Assembly (NCBI GenBank): GCA_036925085.1
Contig: JAUPFP010000009.1
Coordinates: forward strand, 2,524,001-2,588,000
Length of the DNA: 64,000 bases
Direction: 5' to 3'
Origin: Brachycybe producta
Taxonomy: Eukaryota; Arthropoda; Diplopoda; Playtdesmida; Andrognathidae
The translations under genes and the position numbers were made by a program. The notes beneath the pieces were generated by a model. That model saw only the letters and a program-made list of their open reading frames with translations, did no database searches and was not told the origin of the DNA. Shown here one piece after another: positions 53,153 through 63,923 of the stretch; position 1 is the first letter of the stretch; every line of letters begins with the position of its first letter.

Positions 53153-56100
53153 CTGGAAAAAAAAATCGTTTTAAATGAGAAATTCTTAGATTTCTAATTC
53201 GGTTTTTTCCTCTTCTAGAACGGAACTCTTAGTGGAAAGTATTGATCCTTATCGGTTCCTAATCCAAGGCAACACATTTTGTTTCGTCCCCATGCGTATA
53301 AGTCGCCGTGATCTTGTGTGGAAAAGAAAAGACAGAATCATTCGGAATGTTTTGCGAAGCTTTACAGGTCTATTCACACATCAGTGAGGTGTCAGTTCTG
53401 TTAAGACTGGTTTTCCCAAGATAGCGGTGACGTAATATGTGGGCCGTAAAATGACGTCGCAAAACCGTTTTCATAGATGTAAATGGATGTGGTTTTCTCG
53501 AGGTCGTTGATGTTTGCGACACTCGACAAAACCACATCCATTTAAATCTATGAAGACGGTTTTTGTGACGTCATTTACCGTTATATTATGGACCACCACA
53601 TTGTGTTCTTAGACAACTCGGCGATCACCGAATAAGATAAATTAATTGTTATTACTAGTAATTGCTACAAAGTGGTTTAGTCCACAAGACAGTTGAGTCA
53701 CTTTCACATCTGGATTGAACTGGTTTTGGCCGAAAAGCGTGGACGGGATCGGAGTTGGATGGAAAGAATGTTGAAGCGCAGGACCTTTGCCCAGTAATCC
53801 GTAACCCCACACGTAAACCTGTCCTTCACCTGGTTTTTTTTTTACAAACATATTGCCAAAGTTTTAATTGAAAGTTATGACGTAAGTATGTTTTCAAAGT
53901 TACGTCACTGTTTAAGATTGCACACATAGTTCCGGCAGATGCAACTTGAGTTATTTTACCACAGTCTTTGAGTTTTTCAAGTTTATATGACGTATGCACC
54001 TTTTTTTTTTAAAAAAAAAAGTATTACTTGCAAAGTTTTACATACAACATAACGCCAACTCTACATCAAGCTGACAACACACAAACAAAACAGAAACTTA
54101 ATGTTTCGAGACAAATCGGCAACAGTTCTAAAACATATTTCTGCTAATTTTGTGTTTTGTTTTTGGCTGCAATTTCACAAACTATTTATTCCATGTCTTG
54201 CCGCAAGTCGGTAAACATCAAAAGGTTTGCGTTTTGTCTCGGTACTACGCAACAGTTGGGCAGTTAGTATCAGCGTGGCGTGGTTTGGTTTTTTAAATAA
54301 ACCTTTGGTTTTAACCAAAGATTTATTTAAAAAACCAAACCTGGCATGTGTCCGAGCTGCTCCTTTGGCAAGCCCACCTCTGACATACGTCATACTGTGA
54401 CTCATAAAGGTCACGAGAGTTGCAGATTGTAACTGAAGGTTTTATGTCTTATTTAATAGTTGATTCTTCTAGTCAGCTTTAAAATTTTCTTAAAAAAAAA
54501 GACTTACGAATATCAAAAAGCCATCTCTTATTTAAAACAATTTATTCATTTTAGAATTATATATAGAAAGAATTGTTTCAAATAAGAGATGGCTTTTAAT
54601 ATTACGTTTTTTTTTAAGAAAATTTTAAGTGACTTATTTGGAAGAATCAACTAATATTAATTAATATAAAAATAGTCAAGAACTTTAAATATATTTTTTT
54701 CTGTTTTATGTCCATGTTAATCACTGCTGCCTGCAAACATTATTCACACGATTTGGGTTAATAGAAGTATTAGTTTTAATTATTTTAATACTAGTGGGGT
54801 AACCCGTCACGGGAGCAAAATTCACAGGCAATTGTGCCGAGCATTAGAATTTCTTTTCCTCCGCCCTTTTATGCTGTCAGACCAAGTAACAAACCCAATT
54901 AGAAATTGATGACGTTCATAAAAGGGCTGAGCGAAAGAAATTCTAATGCTGGGCACAGTTGCCTGTGATAAATTCTAGTTTAATTTTGCTACTATTATCT
55001 CCTCCCCTTTTTATATTTGAAAGAGAAAATGAGTTTTTCATTTTCTCTGGTGTGCGCATGTGCATCGTTTGTTCCTTTTTTACTCCTTTCATTTCAATTT
55101 CAGTCACCCCCTCCCACTTTTTCCCCCTCAACGTTTCTCTTTCTCCCCCTTCTACACTTTCCAACCTTTTCCCCTCTCCAATTTAATATCATGGGGTTCT
55201 TGGATGGGGAGTGTGCAACATACATGTATAGTTGACCTTGAGGAAAAAAAGCGGTTCATTTATTCGTTTAAATTTATATAAATTCCGACGTGGTTAAAGG
55301 TTTTTATCCTTGTTTGTACAGCATTAGGTCATACACACACACAGACGGGGCTTAATATATATATATATAATAATAATTATATATATAATATCCCAGGTCT
55401 GTGTGTGTGTGTGTGTGTGTGTGTGGAGTAATAAAACCATTTGAGCACGTCGGAATTTACATAAATTTGAATAAATGAACCGTTTTTTTTTCTCAAGGTC
55501 AACTATATGTTGAACACTTCCTTTGGAAAGTGTAGAAGGTGGGAGGGGGTGAGGGGGAAAAGGTTGGAAAGTGTAGAAGGGGAGAGAGAGAGAAAAGTGG
55601 GAGGGGGTGACTGAAATTGAAATGAAAGGAGTAAAAAAAGGAAAAAACGACGCGCATGCGCACAATTGCCTGTGAATTTTGCTCCCGTCATTTATGACGG
55701 GTTACCCCACTAGTATACATTATATTTGTATTTGATCTTTGAATAATAATATGCAAAAGGTAAAACTATACACGTCCCCGTGTGGCAGTGTCTTATAGGC
55801 AGTGTAGTATTTTTTTTTATATAAAAAACATTTTATGGTTTAAACCAAAAAAAAAAACCGGGTTAATTTGGTTTTCCCTTTCAAATTAGAAAAAAACCCG
55901 CCGCCCTGGCCGCCAACAGAACAGTTGCGTAGTTTATGTCGTAGGACAGCTATAGAAACAAAAACAAAACCCAAATTTGTGTTACAAAATTGTTCTGGTT
56001 TTGTCTTTTGAGTACTGCTAACAGTTGTTTGTTTCAGGTTTTTCTTTTGTTTTCAAAATCTGCTTTTTCTGGCATTTTTTTTGGGGCGTTTTTGTCTCGA

Positions 56101-59100
56101 AATCATGTTTGCATTTTTGTCTGCTTGATGGCAATCGAGGCATAAGTTTTTTTTCTCTAAAAAAAAAAAAAAAAAAAGTGTGTTTATTACTTGCTGGTGC
56201 GATGTTACTGACGATAACTGTCCGTATTCAGAGTTTCCCCATCCGTAAACATCCCCTTTATCTGAGAGAGAGAAAAAAACGAAAACGTGATTTTTGAAAA
56301 GTTTTTGCAACGTAAATAAAAAAATGATTTAAATCTAAAACGATTTATCATTTTTTTTTATTAACGTTAACATTAAGACAAATTTTAAAACGTTTGCTAA
56401 AAACTTGAAGGTGCTAAAATATTGTTTAAAAAAAATGACATTTTTATGGCAGTTTGGAAATTAGCATTTAAGTGTTATTATTATTAGCCACTGCAAAATA
56501 TGCAAATGAAAGCGAATAATGGAATAGGACTCAGAAGGAGGAACTCGTTACGGAAACGAAACGATCGTAAAAATGCGACAATCATAAATTGTAATGTCAC
56601 TATCATTTTATGAATCTAATTCTCAGAATTTTTTTAGCTCCTGCTGTGGTGAAAAAAAATTTGCAGCACATTGAATGTTTGTAATTCAGGCTATAGTGAT
56701 CACTTTTTTTTTTTACTGAACCATCAGCCATCACACTAACAAAAAATTGGCATGCCGATCGATTTAACAGAGCCGATCATGTCGATTATTGATCTCGGAG
56801 TTTGTTTCATAGCCGATTTCTGGTACAGAAAGTGTACTCTGTACACGCAGGCATACGAGCTGGGGGGAGGGCAATTGCTCCACCTTTCTCTCCAAAGCTG
56901 CTCGGACCAAGTCAGATTCGAGCAAATTTTTGCCGATTAGTAGTAAATCGGCTCGGTACAGCCTTACTTATAATGCTGTGTACAGACAGCAGGGCCGGCA
57001 GTGAAAGTTTCATGCGCCCAGCTATGTTCTGCAGTGTTGGGACAAAATTACTTTCAAAAGTAACTGTAATTTCTTTTAAAATTACTTAGGAAACAACGAG
57101 ATATCAAAATAAAAACCTGTGAAAAGATTCTTAAGCGATTGAGTTACTTTTCTAGTTTCTAAAGCTGTTCAGGGTTGTTAAGCAGAGTTCTCATGACTTC
57201 AGTTGTTTCTAAAAACTGTTTGATCCTTTTGTCTTAAGGCCGGATCCACATTATGCTGACAAAACAGAAACTCAAAGTGTTTCAAGGCAAACTGGCGACA
57301 ATACTAGAACATTTATGCGACTTTTTTTTGTCTGCAGTTTCACAAACAATTCCTTATCTCGGCTCAAGTCGGTAAACATCGAAAGGTTTTTTTTTGTCTC
57401 CGTATAGCACAACATTCTTTCTACTCTCATTTGTGCCATGTGGACAGTTAGTATTAAAACAACAACACCGTTGTATAGTTTACGCAGGACAGCTAAAGAA
57501 ACCCAAATTTGTTTGTGTTGTGTCACAAAGTTGTTGTGGTTTTTGGTCTAGAGTGCTGCTGACAGTTGCTCCAGTTTTTTGTTTTGTTTTCATAATTACT
57601 TTTTTCTGCCATTTTTGTTGTGTTTTTGTCTTGAAACTCGTATTGCACTTTTGTCAGCTTGATGTGGACCCGGCCTAAGATCCAAGAAATTCATAACCTC
57701 TCTCCCCTTACCAGATAAAGCTAAAATGCAATCGGCCGCACACGAAACTTGAATTATTCGTTCTCCGATTACGTCTCCGATAACTTTAGACGGCTTCCAG
57801 ACGTTGTTGTAATGTCCACTTCCTTTGAAAGTTGAAAACACCATCGGAATTGATGTCCTTTTCGATGAAATACCAAAAAATCTAAATGGAATTTTAATAA
57901 TACCAGTTTGGCCATCGGCATTCCAACCGCAACACAGAACGTCACCCGAACTCGTGACGAAGATTGTGTTGTCTTGTCCGCAGATGACCTGGTCAATGTT
58001 ATTGGCATCGATGTGACATTTGAAGACACGAGAACTTCCTCTGAAAATATACAGCAGAAAGTTATCCAGTATAAGTTTAAAAAGAAAGTGTCTTAGAAAC
58101 TAGAAGGGTAGCTCAATTCACTTGAGGATATTTTCATGCTCCTGGTATCTTTCAAAGTAATCTTTTTTAAAGTTGGGTTATTCTGAAACTAGTATAAAAA
58201 GGGTTATTTTTAGGGCTGGGCCATTCGAATGTCGCGAATCTTGAAAAACATTCGAGATTCGAACACTCGAATCTTTGCCGCTTTTTTCGTCTTTCGAATC
58301 TTTCGAGTCCTAACCTTAAAAAAATCTGTTAAAAACTTTGGTAAAATTAGTTTTAATTCCATTGGCGTCCAATAGAAGCGTTCACTAACAAAAAAAAAAC
58401 CCCCGGCGATTGTTGCAATTTCAGTGGTATACGGATCACCAATATCACCTTGTGGCGACCCTGAGTGCCACACTTGTTTTTTATTATTATTAATAATTTA
58501 ATATTTAATACTAGCGGGGTAACCCGTCATAAATGACGGGAGCAAAATTAACAGGCAATTGTGCGCATGCGCGTCGTTTTTTCCTTTTTTTACTCCTTTC
58601 ATTTCAATTTTCGTCACCCCCCCCCCCCCCCTCTACACTTTTCAACCTTTTCTCCTCTCCAATTTAATATCATGGGGTTCTTGGATGGGAAGGGTGCAAC
58701 ATATAGTTGACCTTAAGGAAAAAAAAAACAGTTCATTTCTTCAAATTTATATAAATTCCGATGTGCCTCAATGGTTGTACAGCGTTATCCCTGAAAGAGA
58801 GAAAGATATTTACATGTAGAAAGACACACAGAGACACAGACCTGGCAAAATATATATATAATTATTTCATTTATTCGTATCTTCTTAATGAATAATATAG
58901 AATTCTTATATGAAAGATTCGAGAATCTTTTAGGATTCCGATTCGAGAAAATTTAGGATTCGTCCCACCTCTAATTATTTTGAAAGATGTCATCTTGAAA
59001 ATGATGGACCGATCCTTCTAATTTTTCAAAGTAAAATTTCTCTTCATTTTTCACCTGAAAGACAGAATAATCGAGAGGTCGAGAGGCGTTTACACCTTAA

Positions 59101-62100
59101 AGAGGTGAAAATTGAGTCGAACTTTTAAATATTAAATATGTATTTTTTAAAAAAAAAAAATCTTAAATTCCATAAAATATTTTTTTTTATTAAGGTTTTT
59201 TTTATTTTATATTTATTGTATTTTATTTCGATTAGGTTTTTATTAGAATTAATTACAATGCCACTAGATGGAGTTACGTGAATTCACGTTTCCACTCCCT
59301 TAGATCTCTATGGACGTGGCTAAGTTCAAGGAGCGAATTTACCGGTACCAGTTATATAGGTTTTTAAAAGCATTTTTTAAACAAAACTCCATTGTCTTTT
59401 GAAACTTGATGAATAAATGAAGCGAGTGAACCCTCTTTTGTGACCATCTGTTCGGAAATAATTATTTAATAACAATTTCTAAAAGCCAATAACAGCAACA
59501 AAAAATCGAACAGATCGTCACAAAAAACGGTTCCCTCGATTCATTCAGTCATCAAGCTCCGAAAAGACAATGAGTGTTGTTTTAAAAATGTTTTTAAAAA
59601 CCGAAATACCCGTACTGGCAATGGCCACGCGAAGGAACATGAAGGAAATAAAAATACAATAAATATAAAATAAAATAAAACCTTAATCAAAAAAAATATT
59701 TTATGAAATTTAAGATATTTTTTTAAAAAAATAAAGTTAATATTTAAAATTTCGACTCAATTTTTACCTCTTTAAGGTGTAAACGCCTCTCGAACTCTCG
59801 ATTATTCTGTCTTTCAGGTGAAAAATGAAGAGAAATTTTACTTTGACAAATTAGAAGGATCGGTCCATCATTTTCATGTTGACATCTTTCAAAATAATTA
59901 GAGGTGGGACGAATCCTAAATTTTCTCGAATAAAAAGGTTCTAAAAGGTTCTAAAAGGTTCTCGAATCTCTGGAATCCTTCATATAAAGAATCGTATATT
60001 CAAATAAATAATATTAAATAGTAAATTATTAATAACAATAATAAAAAACAAGTGTGTCACTCAGGGTCGCCACAAGATGATAACCCCGCCTAAGCCCTTA
60101 GGAGCACGAATCGATTTATAACTAAAAACCTAATGGGTCACACCTTAAGTATGCAACATACAATGTACAATGTCCAGGAATCTTTCACGTTCTAGAAGAT
60201 TTTGAAGCAAACGAAAACTCTAAACAAGCATTAAAATGTTTAATTCTTACCGATATTCTTCGTTTTCAACGATCGGACGTCCACATTGACCATACGAATT
60301 GTTCCCCAAGCTAAAAACTACGGAAAAGAAACAAGAAATTTGACTGTTTCGTTTCGTTTCTTTTTTTTTTTTAGACGTGGTGCAAAAACGCTTTCTTTCA
60401 AGCAATCTAAATACAATAATTTTAAGATTATACGATATTGCAGTTTGAAACAGTTGTTTAGAATTAAAACTGCAATTTTTTTTAAAGATATCATCATGAA
60501 AAAAACAAATGAATGTTTCCTTGATGTTTTCAATAAATCTCAAACTAATATTCATTAGTTGCTTCAAGAAAGACCTTTTATCGTTTTTGTTTTTCTAGTG
60601 TTGGGAACTTGGGAAGTGATTTTTGTTTGGCCGGATCCATGTCAAGCTAACAAAACGCAGATAAAACCGAAACTCAAGTGCTTTGAGACAAATTGGATAC
60701 AATTCGACAATTCGCGGACTTTGATTATTCTGTCTTTCAGGTGGAAAAATGAACAAAAACTTGAATATATTTTAGAAACTAGAAGGGTAAGCCCAATAAT
60801 CACTTAAGTCATAGATGCTCCCGGGGTTTACGCCCCGGAGGCGTAAACTTTTTACCCGTTCTGAACGTATGGCTACCGTGACCACTTTTGACCACGATCA
60901 GCCCAGTTTTGCCCACGGTGGCCGAAAGTGGGCCCCGGGTTGCCGATGCACTCTGCCGGATCCTAACCGGCTGAGATCGGTCGACGCTTTTTCGACCGCA
61001 ATAAAGGGTATTTTAATGTTGATATTAGTCAAAATGGACTTTTTTGTCCAACTTTTAAATGGACATTTGTTTTAATTGTTCGTCGATGAAAAGCTTAATT
61101 TTGAAATATATCAACGTGAAAATACTCTTAAATGATTGAGTTACTCTTCCAGTTACTAAAAACACTTTTCTAGTTTCTCGTCATGTTTTGCATCTGAAGG
61201 ACGGAATAATCAAGAAATCGATAATCAGTTGTTCAGAAACCATTTTAAGTTAAATTGTCAAACTGACTGATGTGCAATTCGAGCGTCACTTTCGACCATG
61301 TTGATTTTTTGTAAATTTTGCATTTGATGACGTCACCCTTTTTTCTCTAACATCCGATTTGTAATTGGAAAATAATTCAATTGCTTTATTGGAGACAAAA
61401 AAATGAGTAACTTTAATTAATGCGCATTAAACTTCAGTAATTGTAATTGTAATTAGTTGTTTACTGATGTAATTATTGTCATTAATTACTCTGAAAAGTA
61501 ATTTGTCTCAACACTGGTTATTTTTTTTTTTCGAATCAAAACGCATTTATCGTCGTAAAATACCCCCTTCGTTATCCGTTAGAACGATCGTATGCGCTCT
61601 GCCACAAGCGACCTGCTTGACTTTCGTCGTTTCGGGGTTACGAAACGGAATATCAATCGGAACCGGACTTAGAATCAACTCCAGAGGAGCTCCTCGACGA
61701 GGTGTGTGATAACCAATCTGAGAATCTTTGTTCAAACCAGTTCCAAACACTTTATTCGGCGTCTTAGAACTGACAGACAGAACTGTGAACCCGTAACCAC
61801 ACGAAACATCCAAAATCTAAAGAAAAACAATGAAAAAAAAAAAAATTGAGTTAAGCCTCATTTTTGAGTGTCTTCTTGGTAACGAAAACCTCAAATTTGT
61901 CAACGAAATCAAGTTTTGCCGGTCTGTGCTGTTGTTTCATTGGTCTCGTCCGTTTGTTTTTTGGTTTTACATAGTTAGGAATGCCGAGAGCTCCATACTG
62001 AGCAAATCCCCAGACGTAAACTCGTTTCTTTGGCTTCTTAACTCCACTTTCACTCGCAAATTCGTACGTTGGCAGTTCTGCGATTGCATCAGGTGACTGT

Positions 62101-62234
62101 CCTTTTGATAATTTGAGGCCTCTTTTTGCGTCAAACAATCCAAATCTATTTAAAACTCGCCTTGTGCTCAGACATTTTGTAAAAACCGGTCCTAAATATC
62201 GTATTGAATTCATAATTGACATTGAAAACTCCAT
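53075..62234 (-). CDS. RCC1L: RCC1L (WBSCR16)-like RCC1-repeat protein (whole locus)
   Basis: Ten exons join into 470 codons plus stop, close to the roughly 464 residues of vertebrate RCC1L. RCC1L is a mitochondrial inner-membrane protein with a seven-bladed RCC1 propeller, linked to mitoribosome and 16S rRNA metabolism and to OPA1; that role is known from the family. The first 35 residues (MEFSMSIMNSIRYLGPVFTK and on) are basic and lack acidic residues apart from Glu2, as in a mitochondrial presequence. Repeats carry the family's signatures: YVWGFAQYGALG, CGYGFTVL, GLNKDSQIG, CGRAHTIVLTD, GNNSYGQCGR, CGQDNTIFVT, CGWNADGQTG, GWGNSEYGQL, VWGYGLLGKGP and CGVDHT. All phases agree. Converges on arginine kinase and diverges from FIP1. 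Confidence 0.95.
53227..53312 (-). CDS. RCC1L: RCC1L-like exon 9
   Basis: Encodes HGDLYAWGRNKMCCLGLGTD then KDQYFPLR. The donor GTTCCG is poor, but reading past it meets TAG after three codons, and the splice restores the conserved RVxxPG junction. Confidence 0.87.
53420..53600. repeat. Foldback in RCC1L-like intron 8
   Basis: AAAATGACGTCGCAAAACCG and ATAGATGTAAATGGATGTGG face CCACATCCATTTAAATCTAT and CGGTTTTTGTGACGTCATTT. Confidence 0.85.
53656..53829 (-). CDS. RCC1L: RCC1L-like exon 8
   Basis: Encodes EGQVYVWGYGLLGKGPALQH through PSTLFGQNQFNPDVKVTQ to CGLNHFVAIT. The acceptor is AAACCAG and the donor GTAATA. Confidence 0.94.
53909..53999 (-). CDS. RCC1L: RCC1L-like exon 7
   Basis: Encodes VHTSYKLEKLKDCGKITQ then VASAGTMCAILN. 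The acceptor AG follows an A-run preceded by a T-run. The donor is GTGACG. Phase closes exactly with exons 6 and 8. Confidence 0.85.
54460..54651. repeat. Foldback in RCC1L-like intron 6
   Basis: AGTTGATTCTTC, AAAATTTTCTTAAAAAAAAA and AAAAGCCATCTCTTATTT pair with AAATAAGAGATGGCTTTT, AAGAAAATTTTAA and GAAGAATCAACT. Confidence 0.85.
54791..55370 (-). mobile_element. Helitron-like element, long subfamily with MITE D inside
   Basis: Reads on the minus strand; the CTAG end is at 54791-54794. MITE family D (about 54824-54969) lies inside at the same place as in the element at 21196-22652, so it belongs to the subfamily. Confidence 0.75.
55377..55713 (+). mobile_element. Non-autonomous Helitron, copy 3
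   Basis: TTATATATATAATATCCCAG start, (TG)n, pyrimidine-poor tract, hairpin CCCGTCATTTATGACGGG, then TTACCCCA and CTAG before T. Its AT-rich 5' end abuts that of the neighbouring opposite copy. Confidence 0.85.
56191..56261 (-). CDS. RCC1L: RCC1L-like exon 6
   Basis: Encodes DKGDVYGWGNSEYGQLSSVT then SHQQ. The acceptor is CTCTCAG and the donor GTAATA, phase 0. Confidence 0.93.
57236..57679. mobile_element. GGCCGGATCCACAT element, reference copy
   Basis: TAAGGCCGGATCCACATTAT faces CTTGATGTGGACCCGGCCTA. Partial relatives at 54058-54245, 55905-56135 and 60629-60710. Its right end stops about 30 bp before RCC1L exon 5's donor. Confidence 0.8.
57712..57822 (-). CDS. RCC1L: RCC1L-like exon 5
   Basis: Encodes SGHYNNVWKPSKVIGDVIGE then RIIQVSCAADCILALS. 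The acceptor is TTCAAAG and the donor GTAAGG. Confidence 0.94.
57904..58040 (-). CDS. RCC1L: RCC1L-like exon 4
   Basis: Encodes GSSRVFKCHIDANNIDQV then ICGQDNTIFVTSSGDVL and CCGWNADGQT. The acceptor is TTTTCAG and the donor GTATTA. Too short for a simple open-frame search; found by homology and phase. Confidence 0.92.
58205..58975. mobile_element. GATTCGAA-rich element, copy 3, split by Helitron
   Basis: Reverse orientation relative to 39205. Halves 58205-58510 and 58862-58975 rejoin to match 39290-39340 exactly at the break. Confidence 0.85.
58511..58861 (-). mobile_element. Non-autonomous Helitron, copy 4, with empty site
   Basis: CTAG at 58511-58514, hairpin CCCGTCATAAATGACGGG, and AT-rich 5' end. 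Removing it joins TTTAATA to TTATTTCAT with no duplication, as in the empty relative at 39290-39340. Confidence 0.9.
58930..59940. repeat. Long foldback of about 1 kb in RCC1L-like intron 3
   Basis: Pairs include GATTCGTCCCACCTCTAATT with AATTAGAGGTGGGACGAATC, GAAAGACAGAATAATCGAGA with TCTCGATTATTCTGTCTTTC, and inner AGGTTTTTAAAAGCATTTTT with AAAAATGTTTTTAAAAACC. Centre near 59435. Confidence 0.9.
60251..60317 (-). CDS. RCC1L: RCC1L-like exon 3
   Basis: Short 67-bp exon encoding FSLGNNSYGQCGRPIVENEE. The acceptor is TTCCGTAG and the donor GTAAGA. Confidence 0.94.
60318..61563. other. RCC1L-like intron 2, dispersed repeats only
   Basis: Holds partial repeats (60629-60790, 61100-61260) and a GC-rich patch at 60815-60995 with a small CCCGGGGTTTACGCCCCGG palindrome. 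No exon required by phase. Confidence 0.45.
61564..61816 (-). CDS. RCC1L: RCC1L-like exon 2
   Basis: From ILDVSCGYGFTVLSV to CGRAHTIVLTDNEG. Includes GTGLNKDSQIGYH. The acceptor is TTCTTTAG and the donor GTATTT. One base carries over. Confidence 0.95.
61890..62234 (-). CDS. RCC1L: RCC1L-like exon 1 (mitochondrial presequence)
   Basis: 115 codons, phase 0. Starts MEFSMSIMNSIRYLGP. The first propeller strand is RVYVWGFAQYGALGIPNYV. The donor GTTTTC is weak but gives the correct junction to ILDVSCGYGF. Confidence 0.92.
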
Positions 62235-62352
62235 AGAAATTCACTAAACATAAGAAATAGACGCGTTTTAGTTTTTTTTGTGGCCATGTGCTTTTCTAAT
62301 TAGCGCCATCTAGTGTATTAATAATGAAACTAGAATTAATAAAAGTCTGTAA

Positions 62353-62557
62353 ACAGGCAAGTGTGCGCATCAAGATACAATCGTTTGCTCCACCCTTTTA
62401 TGAGCGTCAGACCAAATATTAACCAATTAGAAATTGTAAAGGGCGGGCATGTGACGTCAAATTAAATAACAAACTAATTATAAGTTGCTGTTCCTCCCCC
62501 TTACGGGGAGGTTTGCGGGGCAAACGACTGCATCTTGCTGAGCACACTTGCTTGTGT
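62353..62557. mobile_element. MITE family B, copy 3, between RCC1L and FIP1
   Basis: ACAGGCAAGTGTGCGCATCA to GCTGAGCACACTTGCTTGT with core CCACCCTTTTATGAGCGTCA. It sits in the shared upstream region of the divergent genes. Confidence 0.85.
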
Positions 62558-63132
62558 CTGTAACCGGTTATTCTAAAAAGCACAATTTCAAACGTTGCTG
62601 TTGAATTGGCCGTGACGTCATTAACCATTAAAGTCTGTTTACATGACGTTTTAACTTAAACAACCGGTTGTTTAATCTGATTATAGCCGGTATTATTGAA
62701 GCTGAAAAAAGAAAACCTAAAGGTATTGGCACAAAGCCCTGGAACGGATATTCATTTTGATTATTGTCAATTTTAATTAGTTGCAACTGATTAGAATTGA
62801 CAGAAATATAAGAAAATTCATTTTCAGGACCCCGCACAGCAATAAACCACAACAGCGTGACGTCGTCTACAATAACCCCATTTGGTAACCGGGCAAGGTT
62901 ACCGTCTACAAATCTTGATAACCGGGTATTTTAATTCTTTTATTATAATAACCGGTGATTGGTAATTCTAATTTTCTAAATGTTGACATACATAAGTCGC
63001 TCATAATAAATATATGAAGCCATATAGGTGCGAATCAAGCCTTGAGTAAGAAGCACCAAGGGTATACGAATATGGCGTCATAATGAGTTGAAACTAACGT
63101 AAAAACGCCGTATTAAGGAGCAAACAAAAATA

Positions 63133-63140
63133 TGACGTCA
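63133..63140. promoter_or_regulatory. CRE-like site upstream of FIP1
   Basis: The palindrome TGACGTCA lies 63 bp before the FIP1 start codon in a TATA-less stretch. Similar half-sites (GGCGTCAT, 63074 region) are nearby. TGACGTCA also occurs in the MITEs of this window, so a role is only suggested. Confidence 0.4.
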
Positions 63141-63202
63141 TGTCAAAATTGTATTAGCATTTAGCATGCTTGTAATTTCTTTAATTTTTTTCCATAAGAA
63201 AA

Positions 63203-63454
63203 ATGGCGGCTACCGGCGGCGGAGGTGATGCGACTTCTGTTGCAGAAGACGACGAATCTTGGCTTTATGGAAGTGCAAACCGTGAAATAAAGCAAGAACC
63301 GATGGACGAGACACAAGAAGAGATTCTATTAGCGGATGAAGATCTTCGTTTGAACATTGAAAGTGCCAGTAAACCGGTAGAAGAAAGCGGAAACGAAGAT
63401 GCAATTGAAGAAAACGCTGATGAAGCTCCCATTGTTGTCGATACAGAGCTGAAA
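63203..63454 (+). CDS. FIP1L1: FIP1 exon 1
   Basis: Eighty-four codons starting MAATGGGGDATSVAEDDE. Acidic. The donor GTAAGT is ideal. Confidence 0.93.
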
Positions 63455-63923
63455 GTAAGTAGCTGGCAACACTGTCTCAATCTTAAAAATATAATGGCTT
63501 GTTTTTTGTTTGAAGCGTTTGTATTGAATAGCATTAGTGACAGTGTTGCCAAGTTTACTCTTTTTTTAAAAAATTTGTTGTTTTTGCATGACATTTTATG
63601 GTTTCAATGTGCATCTAGGTCAGTGATGACAAAGAGGCGGGAGAAATTAGCGGTGAAGAGGATTTGACGATGAATGACGACGGAGACGATGAGACCGATG
63701 ACAGCGATTCGGATGATGACGATGTTCAGGTTTCTGTTCGAAACTGACGAGGACTAAGAGATTTCATCTGGTATAACGGTGTTTGATATTTCAGGTTACA
63801 ATCGGAGACATTAAGGCGAGTCCTGGATATGGCTATGGTGGAACGCCAGTTAATCTTAACATAAAACGGGGTGGAGCATATCCAGGAGGACCTTCGCAAT
63901 CGTCTGGAATGAGCAAATCCAAA
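63203..63923 (+). CDS. FIP1L1: FIP1 / FIP1L1, 5' part (three exons, runs off window)
   Basis: FIP1 is a subunit of the cleavage and polyadenylation specificity factor in the nucleus and tethers poly(A) polymerase to pre-mRNA. The first two exons encode an acidic, disordered N-terminus (LYGSANREIKQEPMDETQEE and a run rich in Asp and Glu). The third encodes VTIGDIKASPGYGYGG then TPVNLNIKRGG, the family's signature just before the Fip1 motif. Phases are 0 at each junction. The core Fip1 motif must lie beyond base 64000. The start ATG at 63203 sits in AAAATGGCGGC. Confidence 0.93.
63619..63729 (+). CDS. FIP1L1: FIP1 exon 2 (acidic)
   Basis: Thirty-seven codons, VSDDKEAGEISGEEDLTM then a run of Asp/Glu ending DDDDVQ. 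The acceptor is CATCTAG and the donor GTTTCT. Confidence 0.92.
63795..63923 (+). CDS. FIP1L1: FIP1 exon 3
   Basis: Forty-three codons, VTIGDIKASPGYGYGG to SGMSKSK. The acceptor is ATATTTCAG. The likely donor is GTTTGT at 63924; reading through gives a stop within six codons. Confidence 0.88.

Noticed and set aside
57769-58029. 86-codon minus-strand frame over RCC1L exon 4
   Set aside because: It is a different frame of the same exon; the true frame contains CGQDNTIFVT.
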